Assembly (NCBI GenBank): GCA_030431255.1
Contig: JAUIJL010000005.1
Span: forward strand, 341,313 to 405,312
DNA: 64,000 nt
DNA from: Thermoanaerobaculia bacterium
GTDB taxonomy: Bacteria > Acidobacteriota > Thermoanaerobaculia > Multivoradales > J023
Reading direction: 5' to 3'
The notes under the pieces were generated by a model that was not told the DNA's origin, searched no databases, and saw nothing but the letters and a program-made list of their open reading frames with translations. The position numbers were made by a program, and so were the translations under genes. Below are positions 43,605 to 50,498 of this stretch, piece by piece (position 1 is the first letter of the stretch; each line of letters opens with the position of its first letter).

Positions 43605-45895
43605 TCGGGATCGGGACCCAGGTCGGCCAATACGAGGTCGTCGAAAAAATCGGCGAAGGCGGAATGGGTGTGATCTATCGCGCCTGGGATAAAAAACTTC
43701 TGAGAAACGTCGCTTTTAAGGTCCTGCCGAGGGACACCTTCGTCGAAGAGCGCCACCGCAAACGCTTCCTCCGCGAGGCGCGCCTCGGCTCGGCCCTCGA
43801 GCACCCGGGAGTCGTTACGGTTTTTGATTTCATCACCCACGAAGGCTGCGACGTCCTGGTGATGGAATACGTTCAAGGGAAATCCCTTCGTGATCTGCTC
43901 AAGAATGGCCCGCTCCCGTGGCAAAGAGTCGCTCGCTACGGTCTCGGCATCGGCGCCGCAGTCCAGGCCGCCCACGAGCGAGGCATCATCCACCGAGATC
44001 TAAAACCCGAGAACATCCTCGTCACCCCGGACGGTCGGCTGAAAGTTCTCGACTTCGGGATTTCCTCACTGTCCCGGGGAAGCGAGCAGATCAAGAGGCT
44101 CACCACCCTGCCCTCCAGCGAGGATCTGGACCGTCCACTTCCCGGAACCCTGCTTTATATGTCTCCGGAGCAAACCCTCGGTGAGCCGATCGACCCCCGA
44201 TCGGACCTCTTTACCTTCGGTGTGCTGCTCTACGAGATGTTGAGCGGAAAGCAACCCTTTTTCGGAGACACGGCGCTCGCCTACCTGCACCGGCTTCACT
44301 ACGCCGACGTCGAGCCGATCGACCAGCTCTGTCCTGGAGTACCCTCCGTGCTCGTTGAGCTGGTCTCGGCTTGTTTGCAACGACAGCGCAAAGATCGCCC
44401 ACCGGACATGAGCGCGGTGCTCTCGCGATTGAACGATCTCCAAGCCCCCGAAGCCGACGCCCTCGCGCCGTTGTCGCGAACACCGAGCCCGCGGAGAATC
44501 CGGGCTCCTTTCGGGCTCACCGATTTTCCGCGGTGGAAAAAGCTCGCCGGTTTGACCCTCGGGCTTCTATTGCTCACCTCCGGAGGTCTCTTCTGGCACC
44601 AAGAGCGATCCTCCGTAGGCGTCGACGAGACCTTTGCCTCCTCTCCGACTGCATCTCCTTCGACCTCATCCACTTCGACCGCATCCCCTTTGGAGAGAGA
44701 TCGAGATCCGATTTCGACCTTCGAGCTCTACCGACAAGCCTGGAGCGATCTTCGGCGATTCGACCGCCCGGGCCGGCTCGACCGTGCCATCGAGGGCTTC
44801 GAGCGGGTGGTGGCGAGCGGCGAGATGCGGGCCGCGGCTCAAGCCGGATTAGCGCGGGCTTACTGGCGACGGTACCGCTGGAAAAGCTTTGATCCCCATT
44901 GGCTCGAACGGGCGACCGCGGTTGCTGAACGCGCCGTGGAGCTCAACGGAGATCTCGCAGAAGCGCGAATCAGCCTGGGGTTGGTGGAGCTGGAAAAAGG
45001 CCATCACGCAGCGGCCGAAGAGCAGCTCCAGCACGCATTACGGCTGGATCCGGAGAATAGCGAAGCCCACTTCGCCCTGGCGCGGATGCACATCACCCTC
45101 GGCGATGACGAGGCCGCTCAAAAAGCCTTCAAAGCATCCTTCGCAGCCGGCAAAAACGACCGCGAGCTGCACGATCTCTGGGGAAGCCTTCACTACCGAC
45201 GGGGCCGGTACCCAGAAGCCGCGCTCGCTTTCGAGAAAAGCATCGAGCATGCCCCCGACAGCACGGTAGGTTATCGCAACCTGGCCGCCGTCTTTTTCAA
45301 GTTGGAACGCTTCGGTGAGTCCGCCGCCGAGCTGCAGAAGGCCCTGGCCATTGAGCCGTCCCCAGACTTATACGCCAACCTTGGAACCCTCTACTACTAT
45401 CAGGGTCTCTATGCCGAGTCCGCCGAAGCCTTGGAGAAGGCCCTTCATCTTCCAGGTGGCACTCATCGCTACATCAATTGGGGCAACTTCGCCGATGCCT
45501 GTCGACAAGTCCCGGGACGAGAAGACGAAGCGAAAGACGCCTATTTGCGAGCCTTGCAAATGCTCGACGAGATACTTCGGGACGGCGGGGCTCTGAACGC
45601 CGCTCAGCGCAGCCGCAGGAGCCTGTACCGCGCGCGAAGCGGTGATACCGAGGGAGCCCTCGCGGATCTCAATGGGCTAGAAGATGCCGACTGGGAGCAA
45701 CCCGACATTCTCTACCGAGCGGCGGTGGTCCAAGAGCTCTCCAACCACCGAGAGCTCGCCTTGAACACCCTTGCCCGAGCCCTCGAGGCGGGCTACCCCT
45801 TGGGCGAGGTCCGACGAGATCCGGACTTCATTGCGCTGCGCGACGACGTGAGCTTTCACCGGCTATTGATCGCAAGGCAGAAAGAGGCCAGATAA
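43601..45895 (+). CDS. Membrane Ser/Thr kinase with TPR domain
   Basis: A 764-residue protein. Residues 11-285 are a Hanks kinase: GEGGMGVIY loop, FKVL with K40, HRD at 131-133 (HRDLKPEN), DFG at 151-153, MSPEQ. A single membrane segment (about 315-332, LAGLTLGLLLLTSGGLF) follows a linker; the C-terminal part (about 370-760) is a run of TPR repeats such as YANLGTLYYYQGLYAESAEAL, which would be outside the cytoplasm. The ATG at 43601 gives the usual start close to the kinase fold, with GGAG upstream. It faces the FHA regulator operon, so that FHA protein is an obvious phospho-partner. Confidence 0.95.
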   Translation: MIGIGTQVGQYEVVEKIGEGGMGVIYRAWDKKLLRNVAFKVLPRDTFVEERHRKRFLREARLGSALEHPGVVTVFDFITHEGCDVLVMEYVQGKSLRDLLKNGPLPWQRVARYGLGIGAAVQAAHERGIIHRDLKPENILVTPDGRLKVLDFGISSLSRGSEQIKRLTTLPSSEDLDRPLPGTLLYMSPEQTLGEPIDPRSDLFTFGVLLYEMLSGKQPFFGDTALAYLHRLHYADVEPIDQLCPGVPSVLVELVSACLQRQRKDRPPDMSAVLSRLNDLQAPEADALAPLSRTPSPRRIRAPFGLTDFPRWKKLAGLTLGLLLLTSGGLFWHQERSSVGVDETFASSPTASPSTSSTSTASPLERDRDPISTFELYRQAWSDLRRFDRPGRLDRAIEGFERVVASGEMRAAAQAGLARAYWRRYRWKSFDPHWLERATAVAERAVELNGDLAEARISLGLVELEKGHHAAAEEQLQHALRLDPENSEAHFALARMHITLGDDEAAQKAFKASFAAGKNDRELHDLWGSLHYRRGRYPEAALAFEKSIEHAPDSTVGYRNLAAVFFKLERFGESAAELQKALAIEPSPDLYANLGTLYYYQGLYAESAEALEKALHLPGGTHRYINWGNFADACRQVPGREDEAKDAYLRALQMLDEILRDGGALNAAQRSRRSLYRARSGDTEGALADLNGLEDADWEQPDILYRAAVVQELSNHRELALNTLARALEAGYPLGEVRRDPDFIALRDDVSFHRLLIARQKEAR

Positions 45896-45915
45896 CCAAT
45901 GGAAAGGAAGATGAC

Positions 45916-46497
45916 ATGGCGAATTTCGAATGGGCTTTTGCCTTCAATTGGGAGATTCCGGGAACCCTGCTCTACCGATTCGTGGAGGTCACAGAAAACG
46001 GCTCCGACTCGATTTTGGTTGAGGGCGCGGCCCTTTCCGATGGGCGATTCTTGATCGATAAATTTGCCAAATCCAACGACACCTTCCGATTCCAGATCTA
46101 TGAGTGGACCACGAAGGACACCGAGACTCCAGAGAGTCTCCATTCCAAACCTCAGAGCTTTACGGTCCTGACGGAGAACTTCGACCGCTACGACCTCTTC
46201 CGATCGCTGCCGAAGTTCGAGAGCGAAGCCTTTTACGACACCGCTCAGCTGGTCAGCGGAACCAGCCCTTTCGAAGGCCTGACGAATCTCTACAAGTGGA
46301 TCAAGGATCCTTTCGACCAACAAACTCACATGATCGCCCAGCTTTCGGAGCAGCAAATCTTCAGGATCCGGGCCAGAATCGTGGTCCCCTCACTTCCCGA
46401 AGAGGCGTCCCAGGGTCGAAAGGCCCGAATGTACTTCTTCGATCCGGAGATGGTGGTCGGCGACGACGGCGGAGAACCCATTCCTCCCGATAGCTGA
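45916..46497 (+). CDS. Unknown protein, partner gene of the kinase
   Basis: A 193-residue protein 20 bases after the kinase, with a good ribosome site (GGAAAGGAAG). It has no signal peptide and no membrane segment. It is rich in Phe, Tyr and Trp and in alternating strands (FEWAFAFNWEIPG, TFRFQIYEW, FRIRARIVV) and ends with MYFFDPEMVVG and an acidic tail. No family recognised. It is probably cytoplasmic and beta-rich. Its position suggests it is a target or regulator of the kinase, or a fourth member of the protein set encoded on the other strand. Confidence 0.75.
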   Translation: MANFEWAFAFNWEIPGTLLYRFVEVTENGSDSILVEGAALSDGRFLIDKFAKSNDTFRFQIYEWTTKDTETPESLHSKPQSFTVLTENFDRYDLFRSLPKFESEAFYDTAQLVSGTSPFEGLTNLYKWIKDPFDQQTHMIAQLSEQQIFRIRARIVVPSLPEEASQGRKARMYFFDPEMVVGDDGGEPIPPDS

Positions 46498-46499
46498 GC

Positions 46500-48140
46500 T
46501 CAACGCAATCCAAGGGCTTGCATACGACGTTTGAGCCCTTGTTTCGAGACTTCCAGCTCGGCGGCCATGGCGACGATATTGCCGTCGTGGCGCTGGGCGG
46601 AGGCCTCGATCTCCGGCTCTTCCAGGTCCGCGGCTTTGCGCACCCCCGGGCAACGGTCGACCAAACCGTAGAGGGAAGTCCGAGAAATACCGAGGGCTTC
46701 GGCCGTGGGTTTTATATCGAAGCTGTGGGCCCGGAGAGCCCGTAAAAGCTCTTCGTCGTCGATTTTGCTCGGATCCTGGTAGCTGCCGGCCGGAGCGCGA
46801 CGCCGTCGCTCCGTTTCTCCGGCGCCTTCGTGGGAAGCGCCGACGGCCCCCGGCGCGGCCTGCAAGCCGAGCATCTCCACCAACCAATCCACCGGCTTTA
46901 ACGTCGGCTCTTGCCTTTGGCCCACCACCAGCCGACTCACGACGTTCTTCAGCTGCCGCACATTGCCGGGCCAATCATAGGCCGCGAGGGCCGCCACCAA
47001 CGCGGCGGACACCCAAGGCGTGCCAAAGGGGCCGAAGCTCTCCAGCTTCTTCGATTCACCGAGAGCTTCCAATTCGAGAGCCAGGAAGTGGAAGAAAAGT
47101 CGACCGATATCCGCACGTCGCTCGCGCAGCAAGGGAAGACGGATTTCATAGCTGCTCAGGCGATGTAGCAGAGGCGCTCGAAAGCGCCCCTCCGCGATCG
47201 CCGTCTCGAGATCGGCATCGGTGGCGGCGATCACCCGCACCCGGACCCGACGCGGGGTCTCACTGCCCAAGGGTTGGATCTCGCCGCTCTCGAGAACCCT
47301 TAGGAGAAGCCCCTGCACCTCGACGGGCAGCTCTCCGATCTCGTCGAGGAAGAGCGTGCCGCCGTCGGCCCGCTGGAAATACCCGGGTTGGGCTTGGCGA
47401 GCCCCGCTGTGGGCACCGCGAGCCGCGCCGAAGAGCTCGGCCGCCGCCAGGGTCGGCGGAATGGCCGCCATGTTGAGGCTTAAGAAAGGCCCCCCCGACG
47501 TCGGCCCATGGTGCTCGAGGGCCTTGGCGACCAGCTCCTTACCCGTTCCCGAGGCACCCCGCAGCAACACCGGCAGGGAAATGCCTTTGAGCCGTTCGAT
47601 CTCCCAACGCAAGCGCAGCATGGCTGGGCTTTCTCCCACCAACCCGAAGCTCGGAGGGCGCTCGGTCACCAACCGCAGACGGTGTAGGAGAAGCACGATC
47701 CGCCCGCCGAGCAGGAGCACCGCTCCCCGCGCCAGCTCGTCCGCAGCAAGCTCTCGACGGCCCTTGACCACCTCGCCGTTCACCTCCACCCGGGTGCGGC
47801 TTTCGCCGGTTTCGAGGATCAGGCCTCCGCCGTCTCCGGCCGAGCACAAAATCGGGTTCCGGCTCAAACGGGGATCCGCCAAGGGGCGACGCAGTCCGCC
47901 GGTCGGCTGGACGAATTCGGGATCGAGCCGCGATAGCTCCGCCACAGCCCTGGCACCGGTACCCGACGCAATGGCTAGATCCGGCCAAAGCGCCTCTTCC
48001 CCGACCCGATGCGGATCAGGGTGAGCCAGCAGCGTCAAGCCCGGAACCTCGAGCACGGGATTCTCTTCGGTCCGTTGAGTAGCGGTTCGGGTGTCGGTTT
48101 CCAAATGCCGGCGCCAAGCCTCGAAATTATCCTGAGACAT
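46500..48140 (-). CDS. FHA-domain sigma-54 activator
   Basis: A 546-residue regulator. An FHA-like domain (about 82-155, LSRNPI then VEVNGEVV and LLLGGRIVL) replaces the receiver of NtrC. The AAA+ domain has Walker A GASGTGKE (195-202), Walker B TLFLDEIGE (262-270) and a changed sigma-54 contact loop, GAHSGA (242-247) for GAFTGA. Two Fis-type helix-turn-helix units end the protein (about 455-545), where one is usual. It should sense phosphothreonine on a kinase or its target and activate sigma-54 promoters. It is the last gene of the operon that begins at 50143 behind a sigma-54 promoter, so it may control its own expression. Confidence 0.93.
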   Translation of the reverse strand: MSQDNFEAWRRHLETDTRTATQRTEENPVLEVPGLTLLAHPDPHRVGEEALWPDLAIASGTGARAVAELSRLDPEFVQPTGGLRRPLADPRLSRNPILCSAGDGGGLILETGESRTRVEVNGEVVKGRRELAADELARGAVLLLGGRIVLLLHRLRLVTERPPSFGLVGESPAMLRLRWEIERLKGISLPVLLRGASGTGKELVAKALEHHGPTSGGPFLSLNMAAIPPTLAAAELFGAARGAHSGARQAQPGYFQRADGGTLFLDEIGELPVEVQGLLLRVLESGEIQPLGSETPRRVRVRVIAATDADLETAIAEGRFRAPLLHRLSSYEIRLPLLRERRADIGRLFFHFLALELEALGESKKLESFGPFGTPWVSAALVAALAAYDWPGNVRQLKNVVSRLVVGQRQEPTLKPVDWLVEMLGLQAAPGAVGASHEGAGETERRRRAPAGSYQDPSKIDDEELLRALRAHSFDIKPTAEALGISRTSLYGLVDRCPGVRKAADLEEPEIEASAQRHDGNIVAMAAELEVSKQGLKRRMQALGLR

Positions 48141-48193
48141 GCCCGAAGCATACCACCCGGAATGGACTTACCTTCGAGCATCGAGACTGGCTC

Positions 48194-48805
48194 CTAACCC
48201 GGGCTTGCCCGGCAGAGACGGAAGGAATAGGGAACGGCAGACGCTCCCATGCCCCCGCCGGTCATCCAAACCTCGCCGCTGCGAATGCCCCAGAGGTCGA
48301 GACGGGTGGAGGACATTTGGAGATCGAAGGGTTCCAGGGGCTCACCCTCCCGTGCTCTCCTGACGGCCCCCACCCAAAGGTCGAGACCGATTTCAAAAAC
48401 GGCCTCGACACCGGGAGCGAGCCGGCGCACGGGAATAACGGGCCGGCCGTCCCGGGTCAAAAGGCAACCGATGGCCGACCCCTTCGTGCCGTTCGCGACG
48501 ACGATCGACGTCGCGCTCATCGCTGCTTGAGGATGCCAACGAGGTCGTTGTCCCCGCCGCTCGATGTAGGTGTACGACCTGCCGGCTCGCACCGAAATCC
48601 GCGGGCTGTAATTGCCGTAGTCATCCACGAGCCCCAGCTCCAAATCGGCCGGCACACGGAAAGGATGGCTCCAATCCACCGGACAACGCCGGATGACTTT
48701 CCAGGCGATCACCTTGCCGTGGGGATGAGCATGATCTTTGTGAAAGAACACCACATCCGGCCGACACAGATCGAAGGCTCGGTTGACGAATTGGAGATGG
48801 GTCAT
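48194..48805 (-). CDS. Unknown protein, paralogue of the 50143 gene product
   Basis: A 203-residue protein with no signal peptide or membrane segment. It matches the product of 49520-50143 along its length: HPFRVPADLELGLVDDYGN against HPFVYPLEFFVSASDAFGN, VFEIGLDLWVGAV against VFEFKPRIYIGAV, and LDLWGIRSGEVWMTGGG against IDLLGIQSADIVITGGG. The shared strands suggest a beta-sandwich. This copy is more basic (many Arg) and has three Cys; the other has none. No known family. Probably same transcript as its neighbours; 53 bases before the FHA regulator. Confidence 0.8.
   Translation of the reverse strand: MTHLQFVNRAFDLCRPDVVFFHKDHAHPHGKVIAWKVIRRCPVDWSHPFRVPADLELGLVDDYGNYSPRISVRAGRSYTYIERRGQRPRWHPQAAMSATSIVVANGTKGSAIGCLLTRDGRPVIPVRRLAPGVEAVFEIGLDLWVGAVRRAREGEPLEPFDLQMSSTRLDLWGIRSGEVWMTGGGMGASAVPYSFRLCRASPG
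48199..48212. repeat. REP-like palindrome at the gene end
   Basis: CCGGGCTTGCCCGG is a 6-bp-arm palindrome over the last codons of the gene above. It has the same GGGC-TT-GCCC core as at 32441 and 13659. Confidence 0.45.
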
Positions 48806-48849
48806 CTTTCGAGCTTTTCACGAACAGAGGAGAGCGGCGGCTCAACCCG

Positions 48850-49374
48850 TTACTTCTTGGCCTTGGATGCGGCGGTCTTGGTCTTTGCGCGCCGCCCTTT
48901 CGATGCGTCGACCTGCGTTTCACCCTTTGGGCTCGGATCACTGTCGCCATCTCCACCGGCCGCTTGCCCGGGCGTGCCCAAGAGTGGGACCTCGAGAATG
49001 CCACCCTCAGCGTGGTGCGTTTGATCGGGGAGGCCGTATGAGATATTCACAAAGACAACGACATCCGTGGGACTCGCCGGCATGAGACGCAGCTCCAAGG
49101 GGCCCTGCACCGTGAAATCCCCACTCGGCGAGAGCGTTGTTTTTTCACCGTTCTGCACAGGCTCGAAGATATGGTTTTGAGTCGCGCCCGTTTTGCTCTT
49201 GGCGAAATCCGTCACCGTGATCGCGAGGGAAACCAATGCCTTTTGGTTGTTGTACGTCGGGACCGCCTGGATCTCCACCCCGTTGTAGGGGGGTTGAGTC
49301 CGCGGGGGTTTCACGAAGTCGCCGGATTGCCACTGATAGGAAGGTTTGGGGGGCGGGGTGGGTGAGCCGGGCAT
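48850..49374 (-). CDS. Unknown protein, middle gene of the sigma-54 operon
   Basis: A 174-residue protein between the two paralogues, with a strong ribosome site (GAGGAG). The N-terminus is Pro-rich; the centre (about 30-130) is a run of strands (VSLAITVTDF, DFTVQGPLELRLMP, VVVFVNISYG); the last 40 residues are a Lys/Ala/Gly tail (KGRRAKTKTAASKAKK) that resembles nucleic-acid-binding or disordered tails. No signal peptide and no recognised family. The basic tail is unlike anything in its neighbours. Confidence 0.75.
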   Translation of the reverse strand: MPGSPTPPPKPSYQWQSGDFVKPPRTQPPYNGVEIQAVPTYNNQKALVSLAITVTDFAKSKTGATQNHIFEPVQNGEKTTLSPSGDFTVQGPLELRLMPASPTDVVVFVNISYGLPDQTHHAEGGILEVPLLGTPGQAAGGDGDSDPSPKGETQVDASKGRRAKTKTAASKAKK

Positions 49375-49465
49375 AGGGAGCTCCTCAGGTAGACAATTGT
49401 TTTACTTAAGATTTCTTTTCGAAAGATGGACGGCAAACGATAAAATCAGAATCGATGGGATGGAC

Positions 49466-49495
49466 GTCGAGCGGCCCTGAAACGGGCCGCTCGAC
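49466..49495 (-). other. Perfect 12-bp hairpin after the first gene of the operon
   Basis: GTCGAGCGGCCC (49466-49477) pairs perfectly with GGGCCGCTCGAC (49484-49495) around TGAAAC. It lies between the first and second genes of the minus-strand operon, with no T-run on either side. Such hairpins usually protect the upstream mRNA, so the first product may be made in excess. Confidence 0.7.
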
Positions 49496-49519
49496 CACCC
49501 GTAAGCGTTAGCCTTCAGG

Positions 49520-50143
49520 CTACTGCACGTTCTGAAGAGTAAATTCAAACGGCGAGGCATTCGGCCCACCACCACCGCCCGTGATCACGATGTCGGCGCT
49601 CTGGATGCCCAAAAGATCGATCTCGGTGTTGATCTGCGAAACGATCGCGGAATTCATGATTTTGCCCTCGACCACCTCGGAAACGGCGCCGATGTAGATC
49701 CTCGGCTTGAATTCGAAGACGGCCTTTTGCTGCGGGGAGATGTTGGTCTTCGTGGCCAGCAATTTGCCGTCGCGATAGATGTTGGCCGAAATGCCGCCGT
49801 TCAGCAGATCATTTCGAACCTCCACCTCGGTGATGGCGCTCGCCGGTGTCGCGCTCAATTGGAGCACATCGCCCGACCCCGAGCGAACCATGTCGTAGGC
49901 TTGACCGTCGTAGGCCTGCATTTGGGGCGTGTGATTTCCGAAAGCGTCGCTGGCGGAAACGAAGAATTCCAGAGGATAGACGAAAGGGTGGTTGTCGCTG
50001 ATTCCGAGGTTTTGAACCACCCGCCAAGCCACCGCCAGCTCACCGAAATTCTCCGCAACGTTTTTCTGAAAAATCACATACTCGGTGTTGTTGACGTCTT
50101 GCGACTGGTTAATAAGGTTCAGCTTGATTTGGGTTAGCGGCAT
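49520..50143 (-). CDS. Unknown beta-rich protein, first gene of the sigma-54 operon
   Basis: A 207-residue protein with an excellent ribosome site (GAGGAGAGACCC) before ATG at 50143; an upstream ATG at 50251 would lie across the sigma-54 promoter and is rejected. It has no cysteine, no signal peptide and no membrane segment. It is rich in Asn, Gln, Val and aromatic residues, starts LTQIKLNLINQSQDVNN and ends with a Gly-rich turn and PFEFTL. It is a paralogue of the 48194-48805 product. I know no function. The expected strong expression (sigma-54 promoter, good ribosome site, stabilising hairpin) suggests a structural or storage-like protein. Confidence 0.85.
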   Translation of the reverse strand: MPLTQIKLNLINQSQDVNNTEYVIFQKNVAENFGELAVAWRVVQNLGISDNHPFVYPLEFFVSASDAFGNHTPQMQAYDGQAYDMVRSGSGDVLQLSATPASAITEVEVRNDLLNGGISANIYRDGKLLATKTNISPQQKAVFEFKPRIYIGAVSEVVEGKIMNSAIVSQINTEIDLLGIQSADIVITGGGGGPNASPFEFTLQNVQ

Positions 50144-50246
50144 GGGTCTCTCCTCTGCTCCTGAGTGTTTTCCAGGCGGCTTCAAAAACGTTTTCGAAGG
50201 ATCCACCTGATTGTCGGTCATGCTTCGTGACTTGCCGACCTTAGAG

Positions 50247-50262
50247 AGCAAGGGCCGTGCCA
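50247..50262 (-). promoter_or_regulatory. Consensus sigma-54 promoter of the unknown-protein operon
   Basis: On the minus strand TGGCACG (50262-50256), four bases, then TTGCT (50251-50247). This matches every fixed position of the -24/-12 consensus with exact spacing. The start point would be near 50236, about 90 bases before the ATG at 50143. The FHA-type activator is the last gene of this operon. Confidence 0.88.
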
Positions 50263-50305
50263 GGACGGAGGCCCTCTTTTCCGGGCGCTGGTAAGCCCCA
50301 GCTCG

Positions 50306-50353
50306 ATGTCTACAATGTCGGGAATGTCCAGATGGCGGATGTCGGGGGATGTC
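50306..50353. promoter_or_regulatory. Array of five GACAT repeats, probable enhancer
   Basis: ATGTC (GACAT on the minus strand) occurs at 50306, 50315, 50324, 50339 and 50349, all in one orientation, with steps of 9, 9, 15 and 10 bases. The array lies 70-120 bases upstream of the minus-strand sigma-54 start and 85-130 bases upstream of the possible plus-strand start. That is the usual place for an activator binding site, and it could serve both directions. Confidence 0.6.
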
Positions 50354-50412
50354 ACGGCGATGCTAAAGGTGGCCGGCACGTCCGCACACGGCCTGAGACG
50401 GCAACCTGAAGG

Positions 50413-50428
50413 TGGATTGCATCTTGCA
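50413..50428 (+). promoter_or_regulatory. Possible second sigma-54 promoter, divergent
   Basis: TGGATTG (50413-50419), four bases, then TTGCA (50424-50428) has correct GG-GC spacing and a perfect -12 half but only part of the -24 half (nine of twelve positions). It lies about 70 bases before the ATG at 50499 and would share the GACAT array. Confidence 0.4.
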
Positions 50429-50498
50429 GTCTTGCACCCATGAGGCTTCATTTCAGCCCCAACCGTCACATGCATCCACCAAATTAGGAGAACCGAAC

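Noticed and set aside
50144-50251. Longer start (ATG at 50251) for the first gene of the unknown operon
   Set aside because: It would put the start inside the sigma-54 promoter (50247-50262). The ATG at 50143 has a strong ribosome site and aligns with the paralogue.
50218-50475. 85-codon open frame on the minus strand in the divergent regulatory region
   Set aside because: It covers the enhancer repeats and the sigma-54 promoter, has no ribosome site and no homology that I recognise.
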